Origin: Pseudoalteromonas denitrificans DSM 6059
GTDB lineage: Bacteria > Pseudomonadota > Gammaproteobacteria > Enterobacterales > Alteromonadaceae
Direction: 5' to 3'
DNA length: 64,000 nt
Assembly (NCBI RefSeq): GCF_900112265.1
Contig: NZ_FOLO01000020.1
Span: forward strand, 1-64,000
In this document: piece after piece, positions 1-7,614 of the stretch
How the letters are laid out: the number at the start of each line of letters is the position of its first letter
Position numbering within the stretch: position 1 is the stretch's first letter
The notes under the pieces: model-generated
The model's database searches: none
What the model saw: only the letters and a program-made list of their open reading frames with translations
Told to the model about the DNA's origin: nothing
Made by a program: the position numbers and the translations under genes

Positions 1-68
1 GGACGGGACTCGAACCCGCGACCCCCGGCGTGACAGGCCGGTATTCTAACCAACTGAACTACCACTCC
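1..68 (-). tRNA. tRNA-Asp(GUC), 3' end cut by window start
   Basis: Read on the minus strand this is a tRNA with acceptor 5' strand GGAGTGG, a normal D-arm, anticodon GTC (complement of positions 32-34) in the loop CTGTCAC, and a T-arm with TTCGAGT. The last five acceptor bases, the discriminator and any CCA lie beyond base 1. The body matches bacterial tRNA-Asp closely. The next gene on the same strand begins at 1552 and ends at 167. Confidence 0.95.
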
Positions 69-166
69 GCTATTTCGCTTGCTGGTTAGGTCTCCCTTGC
101 CAGCGGCGTGAATAATACGAATGAGGCCCTATTGAGTCAACTATTATTTTCATTTTTCAGCTTTTT

Positions 167-1552
167 TTAGTCATCTGAGATAGAAAGGTTCAAAATTTCA
201 TCGCTATCGTTTGATTTACGACCATTTTTAGAGTTACCACTAGGGTCATCAAAACTAAAATCATCTTCAGCCATACTTTTTTTATTTTTGAATTTAAAAT
301 TAAATTTAAACTTGAAATTAAATAAAGGTTTTTTCTGCACTATTAGTCTAAAAAATAGCCCTCCTAGTATTAAAATAATGACATTGCCAAATACAATTAT
401 AATTAACAACTTATTTGTATCTATTTTAGGTTCTGCTTTTTGTTCAGCTAAACTATTAATTGTATCAGTATCGACTAATTCATTTTTTGTAAGCGGTTGT
501 TCAGGAATATCTTCTACAGGCGCTTCAATTTCAAAAGTATAATTATCCAAAACAGTCATAAACTCTCTTCCATTTACATTAGTACCAAATGCGGATAATT
601 CGATAACATAATTACCCCAATCATAATTAACGATTGGAATTGTTCGGATTTGAGTTTCGTTTGCTGGAATTGAAAATGCTTGCTCTTCATTATTAGGATA
701 AAAGATTTTACCTTGTATCAAAACGGTTTTAGGATCGACTTTATTTTTATCCACTTTTATTTCTAATAGATGTTCTGATTTGGATTTTTTAGCAAGTGTT
801 AATATGTACGAAAAAGGTGGTTTTTCTAATAATATAGGTTCGTGTACTAATTTACGTTCGACTAATGGTGTTATTAAGAAAAACTCAGGGCGCCACTGAC
901 CACTAGCAAATGTCAGTTTAAACTCACCAGTAAAAACTGCATCCCCGGGATATTCGTCAAAACCTTTACCATCATCTTTAAATTCAGCGACTCGTACAGG
1001 TTCAGCACCAAAATTACTGTATTCACTATTATTGGTGCTAACAAAGTCTACATCCAATGTAACAACGTCTCTAAAATGCCCAGATGTAATAGGCTTACCT
1101 CCATTTGTAAGCCGCCCTGTTAACTTTATTGTTTCCCCTTTAAACATGAGTGCAGGCAATGGGTCAACTTCTAGTTCTATTTCACTTAAAACAAGAATCT
1201 TACTTTCAGGTAAAATATTGCCAACAGCCTGCCATGGTCCTGGCATAGGTTTTTTGATTTTAATAATGTCGTATGTTAAATCATCGTACCACTCAATTTC
1301 ACCAGTGATCCCTTGAGTTGCATACATTTTACTACCATCTGGACGAATTAAAATAACAGGTGGTGAGCCTCTTTTCCTGAAAAACAAAAGCGTAATTTCA
1401 TCAACCTTATAATCTATTCTAAATCGATTATTTAATAACTTAACTTCATTTTCACCTGCATCTCTTTGTATTATCTCTAATGTTTTATCAGGCTCAACAG
1501 CTAACAGCATAGGAGTAAATAAATATAACATTAGACAAATTATTTTTTTCAT
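167..1552 (-). CDS. TIGR03503 family membrane-anchored protein
   Basis: The 461-residue protein begins with a clear signal peptide (MKKIICLMLYLFTPMLLA). It has a long beta-rich extracytoplasmic region and one membrane segment near residues 383-404 (LLIIIVFGNVIILILGGLFF). A short Lys/Phe-rich stretch and an acidic cytoplasmic tail ending SDD follow. It resembles the TIGR03503 family of uncharacterised proteins found in Vibrio, Shewanella and relatives, typically beside dnaQ. No catalytic motif is visible. The region around residues 130-230 looks like one or more Ig-like folds, so a role in surface adhesion or envelope assembly is possible but unproven. It sits 9 bp after dnaQ on the same strand and may be co-transcribed. 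Confidence 0.75.
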   Translation of the reverse strand: MKKIICLMLYLFTPMLLAVEPDKTLEIIQRDAGENEVKLLNNRFRIDYKVDEITLLFFRKRGSPPVILIRPDGSKMYATQGITGEIEWYDDLTYDIIKIKKPMPGPWQAVGNILPESKILVLSEIELEVDPLPALMFKGETIKLTGRLTNGGKPITSGHFRDVVTLDVDFVSTNNSEYSNFGAEPVRVAEFKDDGKGFDEYPGDAVFTGEFKLTFASGQWRPEFFLITPLVERKLVHEPILLEKPPFSYILTLAKKSKSEHLLEIKVDKNKVDPKTVLIQGKIFYPNNEEQAFSIPANETQIRTIPIVNYDWGNYVIELSAFGTNVNGREFMTVLDNYTFEIEAPVEDIPEQPLTKNELVDTDTINSLAEQKAEPKIDTNKLLIIIVFGNVIILILGGLFFRLIVQKKPLFNFKFKFNFKFKNKKSMAEDDFSFDDPSGNSKNGRKSNDSDEILNLSISDD

Positions 1553-1561
1553 TCTAAAACC

Positions 1562-2269
1562 TTATTGACGCCATAAACAGCTTCCGCCTTTTGATTCCAC
1601 TAGATCAAGCCTAGATTCATGTTCATTCATTTCATCAGGTGTTGCCATTAAAACCGTTAAAGGCGCTCTGTCAGCAGGCAAACGAATTATTTCTCCCTCC
1701 CTAGCATTTTTATTAGCACCATCCGTTCCATAATTTATATTTACCTGACCACCTGTCATAGTCAAATAAACATCCGCTAAAATTTCAGCATCGAGTAAAG
1801 CTCCATGCATGGTACGCTTAGCGTTATTTATATCGTACCTACGACATAAAGCGTCTAGGTTATTTTTTTGACCTGGATGTAAGTCTCTGGCCATTTTTAG
1901 GGTATCAAGAATTTGGCAATATTCAGCCGTTTTAGGATATCGAGTCGTTAACTTCGCAAATTCATGATCCATAAAGCCCACATCAAACGCAGCATTGTGG
2001 ATCACAAGTTCTGAACCTTTTATATAATCAAAAAACTCTTGTGCTACTTGATGATACCTGGGTTTATCACGTAAGAATTCATTTGTAATACCATGAACAT
2101 TAATTGCTTCATCTTCAATGGGTCGGTCTGGGTTGACATATACATGGAAGTTATTGCCTGTCAGACGTCGATTGATGAGCTCTACACAACCAATTTCAAT
2201 GATCCTATGACCTTGTTTAGGATCTATGCCTGTGGTTTCTGTATCGAGAACTATTTGTCTGTGGTCCAT
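1562..2269 (-). CDS. dnaQ: DNA polymerase III epsilon subunit (3'-5' proofreading exonuclease)
   Basis: DnaQ is the proofreading subunit of the DNA polymerase III core. The 235-residue protein has the three DEDDh exonuclease motifs: Exo I DTETTG near residue 10, Exo II HNAAFDVGFMD near residue 92, and Exo III HGALLDAEILADVY near residue 155 with the general-base His. The C-terminal tail after about residue 185 would carry the alpha-subunit binding segment. Length is close to the E. coli protein (243). It is divergent from rnhA with only 66 bp between the start codons, as in enteric bacteria, so their promoters must overlap. Confidence 0.97.
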   Translation of the reverse strand: MDHRQIVLDTETTGIDPKQGHRIIEIGCVELINRRLTGNNFHVYVNPDRPIEDEAINVHGITNEFLRDKPRYHQVAQEFFDYIKGSELVIHNAAFDVGFMDHEFAKLTTRYPKTAEYCQILDTLKMARDLHPGQKNNLDALCRRYDINNAKRTMHGALLDAEILADVYLTMTGGQVNINYGTDGANKNAREGEIIRLPADRAPLTVLMATPDEMNEHESRLDLVESKGGSCLWRQ

Positions 2270-2335
2270 ATCGCCTATTACTTAATTCTGTTATTTTACA
2301 ACTAACAAGTATTCTACATAAATAATAGGTAATGC

Positions 2336-2806
2336 GTGCAAAAAAGCGTAGAAATTTATACCGATGGCTCCTGTTTAGGTAATCCCGGACCTGGTGGCTA
2401 TGGTGTTATTTTAATTTATAAAGGCCATATAAAAGAATTAAGCCAAGGATATACTTTAACAACCAACAATAGAATGGAGCTATTAGCAGCTATAATAGCT
2501 TTAGAAGCATTAAAACAAAATTGCAAAGTCACATTAACGACAGATAGCCAATATGTAAAACAAGGTATTGAATCTTGGCTACAAGGTTGGAAAAAACGAA
2601 ACTGGCAAACATCAAACAAAACACCAGTTAAAAATATAGACTTATGGCAGCGCCTTGATAGTGTAAATGCACGTCACACTGTAAATTGGCTATGGGTAAA
2701 AGGGCATTGTGGACATGTGCAAAATGAACGCTGTGATGACTTGGCACGAGACGCTGCCCATAGTAAAAACTTAATAGAAGATTTAGATTATATAGGTAAG
2801 TTATGA
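2336..2806 (+). CDS. rnhA: Ribonuclease HI
   Basis: RNase HI cleaves the RNA strand of RNA-DNA hybrids. The 156-residue protein shows the four catalytic carboxylates in context: D in [17 protein letters not shown] in [11 protein letters not shown] in TTDSQYV, and D in [11 protein letters not shown]. The start is a GTG, giving [13 protein letters not shown], which aligns with E. coli MLKQVEIFTDGSC. The ATG four bases earlier is out of frame. The stop overlaps the start of the next gene in an ATGA, so the two are probably translationally coupled. Confidence 0.97.
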   Translation: MQKSVEIYTDGSCLGNPGPGGYGVILIYKGHIKELSQGYTLTTNNRMELLAAIIALEALKQNCKVTLTTDSQYVKQGIESWLQGWKKRNWQTSNKTPVKNIDLWQRLDSVNARHTVNWLWVKGHCGHVQNERCDDLARDAAHSKNLIEDLDYIGKL

Positions 2807-3663
2807 GTGTAAAAATAAAAGCTTTTTATAATGAAGGCACTTCCACTCTTTCATATATAGTATTTGATTCAAAATCATTAAAAGGCATGATTATAGATCC
2901 AGTACTTGATTTTGATATATATTCTGGCTGCTTATGTTACTACAGTGCAAATTTAATATTGGATTATATTGATTCTCACCATCTTGATATAGACTGGATT
3001 GTAGAAACACATACACATGCAGACCATATCACTGCAGCACAATTTTTTAAAAGTAAACTAGGAGCAAAAGTCGCAATAAGTGAGACTGTAAAACAGGTTC
3101 AACAAACATTTAATGCCAAAATGGATTTGAATATTCACGTTGACGGCAGTCAGTTTGACCATTTATTTGTAGATAACGAAGTCTTTTCATTAGGAGATAT
3201 TCCTGTACGAGTCATTGCGACCCCTGGACATACACCTGACAGTGTATGCTATTTAATCGACGGTAATGCATTTGTTGGCGATACATTATTTATGCCCGAT
3301 AGCGGTACAGCCCGATGTGACTTCCCTAATGGGGATGCAAGTCAGCTGTTTCATTCTATTCAAAGGTTATTTGAAATGGGTGATGATTTAATATTATGGA
3401 TGTGTCATGACTATCAACCACATAATCGAGAGCTTGTTTATAAGACAACGGTGTTAGAACAAAAAAAATATAATATTCATTTAAAACACAATACCAACCA
3501 ACATGATTATGTATTAATGCGTCAGTTGAAAGATGCAGCTTTAGAGACACCTAAATTATTACTGCCTGCAATACAAATTAACTGTAACGCTGGAGTTTTG
3601 CCCTTAGATAAAAATAATCATTTAGGTTTTATTAAAATCCCACTTAAACTTAAAGCGATTTAA
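2803..3663 (+). CDS. Metallo-beta-lactamase fold hydrolase, persulfide dioxygenase (Blh/ETHE1)-like
   Basis: The 286-residue protein has the metallo-beta-lactamase metal motif ETHTHADH near residue 68. Further metal ligands lie in [25 protein letters not shown] and CHDY. The [12 protein letters not shown] segment and the pattern DPVLDFD...SG are typical of the Blh/persulfide dioxygenase branch, which oxidises glutathione persulfide to sulfite, rather than of glyoxalase II. The first 50 residues fit the same family ([14 protein letters not shown]). It starts inside the rnhA stop codon (4-bp overlap). In E. coli a glyoxalase II gene lies near rnhA/dnaQ, so a related fold at this locus is familiar. 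The exact substrate is inferred. Confidence 0.75.
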   Translation: MSVKIKAFYNEGTSTLSYIVFDSKSLKGMIIDPVLDFDIYSGCLCYYSANLILDYIDSHHLDIDWIVETHTHADHITAAQFFKSKLGAKVAISETVKQVQQTFNAKMDLNIHVDGSQFDHLFVDNEVFSLGDIPVRVIATPGHTPDSVCYLIDGNAFVGDTLFMPDSGTARCDFPNGDASQLFHSIQRLFEMGDDLILWMCHDYQPHNRELVYKTTVLEQKKYNIHLKHNTNQHDYVLMRQLKDAALETPKLLLPAIQINCNAGVLPLDKNNHLGFIKIPLKLKAI

Positions 3664-4093
3664 TAAAAGACATAAGCCAAATTAATGCAGGTTCTTCAGG
3701 TTCAAAATTTTCACAGGCATCAATATCTAACTTTTCAATGCATGCTTTTGCTTGTAATTCTTGTAACAGGAGATCTATTTTTTTACCGGCCCCGCAAAAT
3801 GTATCGCCATAACCACTATCTCCCATAGTAATAATACCGTAGGGGATATCTGTTAGTAGAGGGAATTGATCCTTCAACTCAAGATATAATGACTCTAATT
3901 CAACAGGTATATCGCCAGAGCCTGTTGTAGAGGTTACAAATAACATATGTGTTGCTTGCAATACATCATTCACAGTACCAGGTAGATACACCTTTGCCTT
4001 ATGATTATTTACATGTATTTTTTCAGCTAATGCAAAAGCTAACTCTTCAGCACCACCATAAACAGAACCAACAAAAATACTCACTTTAGCCAT
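3650..4093 (-). CDS. Flavodoxin-like FMN protein (MioC/YqcA type)
   Basis: This is a short flavodoxin of 147 residues. The N-terminal FMN phosphate loop reads GSVYGGAEELA, and FVTSTTGSGDIP (near residue 55) and MGDSGYGDTFCGAGKK (near residue 92) contact the isoalloxazine ring. The start is the ATG at 4093, preceded at good spacing by GGAGA. A TTG four codons upstream is in frame but overlaps that Shine-Dalgarno. The gene follows truC on the same strand, matching the truC-yqcA pairing of Enterobacterales. YqcA/MioC flavodoxins are electron carriers. The tail-to-tail overlap with the preceding plus-strand gene is 14 bp. Confidence 0.88.
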   Translation of the reverse strand: MAKVSIFVGSVYGGAEELAFALAEKIHVNNHKAKVYLPGTVNDVLQATHMLFVTSTTGSGDIPVELESLYLELKDQFPLLTDIPYGIITMGDSGYGDTFCGAGKKIDLLLQELQAKACIEKLDIDACENFEPEEPALIWLMSFIKSL

Positions 4094-4115
4094 TATATTC
4101 TCCAAATATTCCTTT

Positions 4116-4910
4116 TTATTTTATCTTTGTATAAGCACTTTCTAATTCTGGCCAACCTAGTTTCTTAAAAATAGTTAAAGCTTCATCATCTATTGATGCT
4201 GTTATATTAATTATTTCATCAGAATACGGGTGTTTAAAATTTAAGTTAGTGGCAAATAACATTAAGCGTCTCAGTTTAAAATGCTCCCTAAAAAAATGAT
4301 TATGTTTATTATCACCATGATTCACATCACCAATAATAGGGTGTGTTAAATGATTTAAGTGTCGTCGGATTTGGTGCTTTCGTCCAGTCTTTGGGAAACA
4401 TTCCACCAGTGAATATCGAATACTGGGATATTTCCCAAAGGGAATATCTAAACTAGCTTGATATAAACATTTAAAATCTGTAATGGCACTTTGCGCTGGC
4501 TTATCTTGATTAGCATGTTTATCAGCTATTTTATCAAGTTGTTCTTTTAACGGTTTATCTAATAACTTTTGCTCTGGAGCAAACCCTCTGACTAATGCCA
4601 AATATCGTTTTTGTACTTGATGAGCAATAAATATTTCATTCACTTTCCTTGCAGATTCTGAACTTAAAGCGAATAATAAAACTCCAGAGGTCGGTCTATC
4701 TAATCGATGCACAGGATAAACATGTTGCCCTATTTGATCTCTGAGCATTTGCATTGCAAATTGTGTTTCATGTTTATCTAAAAATGACCTATGAACCAGC
4801 AGTCCCGAAGGTTTGTCTATCGCAACAAAATACTCATCTTGATATAGAATTGTTAGTTCAGGTTTTTGTATCATTTCTTGATTAGCGTCTGTATTTAATA
4901 TTTCATCCAT
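4116..4910 (-). CDS. truC: tRNA pseudouridine(65) synthase
   Basis: TruC makes pseudouridine at position 65 of tRNA-Ile and tRNA-Asp. The protein belongs to the RluA family: the catalytic motif is HRLDRPTSGVLLFA near residue 68, in the HRLDRPTSG form characteristic of TruC rather than RluA/C/D. The basic KTGRKHQIRRHL segment near residue 175 is the usual RNA-binding motif II. Length is 264 residues (E. coli 260). It precedes the flavodoxin gene in the same operon. The N-terminus before PELTILYQDEYFVAIDKP is about 15 residues longer than usual, so the exact start is less certain than the identity. Confidence 0.95.
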   Translation of the reverse strand: MDEILNTDANQEMIQKPELTILYQDEYFVAIDKPSGLLVHRSFLDKHETQFAMQMLRDQIGQHVYPVHRLDRPTSGVLLFALSSESARKVNEIFIAHQVQKRYLALVRGFAPEQKLLDKPLKEQLDKIADKHANQDKPAQSAITDFKCLYQASLDIPFGKYPSIRYSLVECFPKTGRKHQIRRHLNHLTHPIIGDVNHGDNKHNHFFREHFKLRRLMLFATNLNFKHPYSDEIINITASIDDEALTIFKKLGWPELESAYTKIK

Positions 4911-5020
4911 TTTCTACTGCTTTCATTTCAAGACCTATAATGGGGTGATTATAACAAGTTATTGGCACAATAAAGTAAACTCATTATAATTGCGCAAGTA
5001 TATATTCTTAAGGTTAATTA

Positions 5021-6049
5021 ATGGACAACAAAATCTCAACATTAGCACAGTTATTAGATGCTGCAGGTACTCAGTGGCGTGTTTTTGATATTGGCCGCAG
5101 GATCACTAAAATAGATAAAGATTCTTTCGAAAAAATTGAAAACGCTCAAATCCCTTACCCTGCTCCTTTGCAAAAACATGCATTATTTGCAATCTTATTT
5201 TGGGATAAAAAAGCCACTGATGAACCCTATATTTGGTTTTTAAAATTCCCATTGGATGAAGAAAGTAAACTTGTACAAGCAAGTAGAGATCATTTTTCGA
5301 GTATGGTTTTAGAGGCTTTAGGCACTCAATTAACAGGAGCGCAAGACGGTAAACAGCTTAATAATAACCCTTATATATTCACACCAAATGCAAATAAACG
5401 CGCTGCATTTAATGCATTAATGAAAGTAGAAACAAATAAACCTGCCTCAATTTATTATGAACAGGTACAATTGTACTTTACTGGCAAATTAGGGTTTACA
5501 GATTGGCAGTCACTTTCTTTGCAAGGTATCGCTGACTTTTCATTCAGATTAGACAAAACTGAAAATACGGAAAGTTTACTAAACTCCTTGGCGCATATAC
5601 CGTTAGAAGTCAGTACTCCCTTGTCTTCAATGCTTGAAAATATAGCAATATCTCCAACTTTAACTGAAAAACTTTTAAAACTAGCAAAATTATCAATTGA
5701 AAATTCAGATATCACATCACTTGTAAATTATTTGCGCTGCTTATCAAATACTAAAGCTCAAGGCTTACTTGACGAGTTAATAGATAATATTTTACAGACA
5801 GATTTAGCCTACGAGCTAGATATTATTTTAACAATAACTGGTCGAACTTGGCTAAGTCTTTCAGACCCAAAACGACTTCATATGTTTATGGACAAAGTTG
5901 CAACGACCGATAAGCATCCTGACTTATTTTCCGGTATTTTTGCTGATCTTGTTGCAATTCCGATAATACGCCCTCATTTATTAGGTTTATTACGTGAACA
6001 AAACCGCAGTAAAGCACTCTCTACTGCTATTGGAAAACTTTTTTCTTAA
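5021..6049 (+). CDS. DUF3549 family protein
   Basis: This is a soluble protein of 342 residues without signal peptide or membrane segment. The N-terminal block (MDNKISTLAQLLDAAGTQW, then VFDIGRR and YPAPLQKHALFAILFW) is diagnostic of the DUF3549 family of Vibrionales and Alteromonadales. The C-terminal half is helical and repeat-like. No enzyme motif is visible and the function is unknown. It is divergent from truC (110 bp) and followed after 370 bp by a DUF3301 gene. A similar DUF3549-DUF3301 pairing is, to my knowledge, common in relatives. Confidence 0.8.
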   Translation: MDNKISTLAQLLDAAGTQWRVFDIGRRITKIDKDSFEKIENAQIPYPAPLQKHALFAILFWDKKATDEPYIWFLKFPLDEESKLVQASRDHFSSMVLEALGTQLTGAQDGKQLNNNPYIFTPNANKRAAFNALMKVETNKPASIYYEQVQLYFTGKLGFTDWQSLSLQGIADFSFRLDKTENTESLLNSLAHIPLEVSTPLSSMLENIAISPTLTEKLLKLAKLSIENSDITSLVNYLRCLSNTKAQGLLDELIDNILQTDLAYELDIILTITGRTWLSLSDPKRLHMFMDKVATTDKHPDLFSGIFADLVAIPIIRPHLLGLLREQNRSKALSTAIGKLFS

Positions 6050-6419
6050 CATGTATACATAAACCACTCCAAGATGCATATTTCAAGACTGCTGAACAGT
6101 TCATGATCTAAAACGCATTCTTTGAATTAATGGTTACTCTCTTAAAAGGAGATAGACAAGGAGCAGAATTTTCTTAAAAATCTCCGTAGGGTTATTTAGA
6201 AACACTTTATATTGCGTTATTGATTTTTAAAAGTGAGTAACCATTCTCTGTAATCAATGCATTGCTTCCATAGGGGGAGGTACTTAGGGTATATTTGGAA
6301 ATTACAACCTGTATCTAAAGTGTTTCTAATTCCAACTGAACCCTGCGTTTTGGAGTCATTTGGGTATTAATCCATATTTTAAAAATAAGAATATATAGCA
6401 AGCTTATTAAGGACTTTTT
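6050..6419. repeat. Structured intergenic segment with interleaved inverted repeats
   Basis: No open reading frame fits this 370-bp gap, but it is full of inverted repeats. A 14-bp perfect pair lies at 6196-6209 and 6316-6329 (TTAGAAACACTTTA). A 15-bp pair with one mismatch lies at 6129-6143 and 6231-6245 (AATGGTTACTC core). An 8-bp pair lies at 6110-6117 and 6344-6351 (AAAACGCA), a 7-bp pair at 6066-6072 and 6350-6356 (ACTCCAA), and a 6-bp pair at 6148-6153 and 6180-6185 (GGAGAT). The two longest pairs interleave, so an RNA copy could form a pseudoknot. A non-autonomous mobile element or a structured RNA would both fit. Confidence 0.5.
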
Positions 6420-6719
6420 ATGGCTACACTTTGGTTATTCATTTTAATCGGCGCCACAATTTACTTTTTTTGGTTAAACAGAAAAATAGCTGAATCAGCA
6501 CAATTACATGCAAAAAATCAGGCCGAAAAACTACAAGTTCAATTATTAGATGTCGCATGTAAAAGAAGAAGACTAGGGTTATTACGAACAGGAAAGCCAG
6601 GATTAAAAAGTACTTTTATTTTTGATTTTTCAAGTGATGGAGAAAGTCGTTATCAAGCTGAATTAGAGATGGAAGATATTAAACTTGTAAATGTAGCTAT
6701 ACCACCACATAAAATTTAA
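6420..6719 (+). CDS. DUF3301 family single-pass membrane protein
   Basis: The protein has 99 residues. It starts with one hydrophobic segment (LWLFILIGATIYFFWLN) followed by a positively charged cytoplasmic part (ACKRRRLGLLRTGKPG) and a small beta-rich domain (STFIFDFSSDGESRYQAEL). This is the layout of DUF3301, a gammaproteobacterial family of unknown function. It converges on the CsrB-like RNA, and the hairpin at 6773-6792 lies between the two 3' ends. Confidence 0.8.
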   Translation: MATLWLFILIGATIYFFWLNRKIAESAQLHAKNQAEKLQVQLLDVACKRRRLGLLRTGKPGLKSTFIFDFSSDGESRYQAELEMEDIKLVNVAIPPHKI

Positions 6720-6772
6720 TCTGTTAGTTACATAGTCTTTAAACTAGATTACTTTAGTTTATATAGAACTAA

Positions 6773-6792
6773 GGCGTAGCATTAGCTACGCC
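6773..6792. terminator. Hairpin at the 3' end of the CsrB-like RNA
   Basis: This is a perfect 8-bp stem (GGCGTAGC / GCTACGCC) with a four-base loop. On the minus strand it is followed by a loose U-rich run (TTAGTTCTAT), and on the plus strand by CCAATCTTATTTT. It can therefore end the RNA on the minus strand and possibly the DUF3301 transcript from the other side. A second hairpin (AAACTA/TAGTTT) follows at 6741-6760. Confidence 0.7.
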
Positions 6793-7073
6793 CCAATCTT
6801 ATTTTACCTCCATGTTCAAGGTTTTCCTTCCCCTTTGGCTAAGCCTTCCATTTAGTATCCATTACAAAGATTTAATCCATTAAACCTAACATGGTCATCA
6901 TGACCCTATTCCTTGCCTCATCCTGAGGTGTCCAACCCATCCTTGCCTTTCCCTGATTTTTGAGTATCCATCCCCATCCTATTGCATCATGCAAAACATC
7001 CCTGAACATCCTGTTCGATGTTAAGTCATTTAACATCTATTACATCCCTAAGTCCCTTTCCTTGTATCCTTGT

Positions 7074-7361
7074 GACACCATCTTGGTATCTGTCTTAAAT
7101 CCTTTCCCTGACATTGGTTAATTCCATTAACCAAGTATTAAATCATTTAATACTTTTCCTTCCTAGCAATCCCTTTCCATTTCCATTTTATTCCTTTGAC
7201 ACCATCTTGGTATCTGTCTTAAATCCTTTCCCTGACATTGGTTAATTCCATTAACCGAGTATTAAATCATTTAATACTTTACCTTCCTAGCAATCCCTTT
7301 CCATTTCCATTTTATTCCTTTGACACCACCTTGGTATCTGTCTTAAATCCCTTCCCTGACA
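7074..7361 (-). repeat. 124-bp tandem repeat inside the CsrB-like RNA
   Basis: Unit 1 (7074-7197) and unit 2 (7198-7321) differ at only two positions out of 124 by my alignment. About 40 bp of a third, more diverged copy starts at 7322. Each full unit carries about nine GGA motifs on the minus strand and three small hairpins, including a 9-bp stem with an AATGGAATT apex. The duplication roughly doubles the CsrA-binding capacity of this part of the RNA. Confidence 0.93.
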
Positions 7362-7403
7362 ATAAAATCACTTCCTGTGACCTTTGTGCTCCTTACAAAA
7401 CTA

Positions 7404-7409
7404 ATATTA
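7404..7409 (-). promoter_or_regulatory. Possible -10 box for the CsrB-like RNA
   Basis: The minus strand reads TAATAT here, about seven bases before the first hairpin of the RNA (TTTGT-AAGGAGC-ACAAA, 7383-7399). No good -35 hexamer is visible 17 bp upstream, as would fit an activator-dependent promoter. The surrounding sequence is very AT-rich, so other -10 choices are possible. Confidence 0.4.
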
Positions 7410-7554
7410 ATCGAAAAATTAAATAAAATTAGATACAAAAATGAATTATAATTTTATATTAATATGGCCAAACAAATAAACCCCTTAAATATCTTGGTGT
7501 TAGCCATATAAAACATTCTAACCTTACCTCAATAACAGCCAATACCCACATAAA

Positions 7555-7572
7555 TGTAGGATATATCTCACA
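7555..7572. promoter_or_regulatory. UvrY/GacA (VarA)-type activator box
   Basis: TGTAGGATATATCTCACA matches 12 of the 14 defined positions of the published GacA-box pattern TGTAAG-N2-AT-N2-CTTACA. It is centred about 165 bp upstream of the predicted start of the CsrB-like RNA. In Pseudomonas and enteric bacteria the response regulator GacA/UvrY activates RsmZ/CsrB-type genes from boxes at similar distance. It lies in the gap between the RNA and the GNAT gene ending at 7615. Confidence 0.55.
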
Positions 7573-7614
7573 GTTAGACTTCCACTATGCTGATCAATAA
7601 AAAAATAATTAAAT

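Larger units (their letters stand above)
6770..7400 (-). ncRNA. csrB: CsrB/RsmZ-type CsrA-sequestering small RNA, unusually long
   Basis: CsrB-type RNAs bind many copies of the translational regulator CsrA through GGA motifs in hairpin loops. Read on the minus strand, this about 630-nt segment contains about 41 GGA trinucleotides (my count), while the other strand has almost none. Hairpins with short loops follow one another. Examples in plus coordinates are 6915-6927 and 7005-7017 (minus strand CCTCAGGATGAGG and GAACAGGATGTTC, both containing the classical CAGGATG), 6893-6905, 6982-6994, 7115-7135, 7135-7155 and 7368-7380. The 3' end has a GC hairpin. In E. coli, csrB lies next to yqcC-truC-yqcA, and here truC and a flavodoxin gene are 2-3 kb away. 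The first nucleotide is an estimate from a possible -10 box. Confidence 0.87.

Noticed and set aside
7074..7361. CRISPR or mobile-element repeat
   Set aside because: The units are contiguous with no spacers and no terminal inverted repeats or target-site duplications. The GGA hairpins explain them better as part of the CsrB-like RNA.
7238..7426. Plus-strand 62-codon open frame
   Set aside because: It lies antisense to the CsrB-like RNA inside the tandem repeat, has a biased pyrimidine-rich composition and no ribosome binding site or family similarity.
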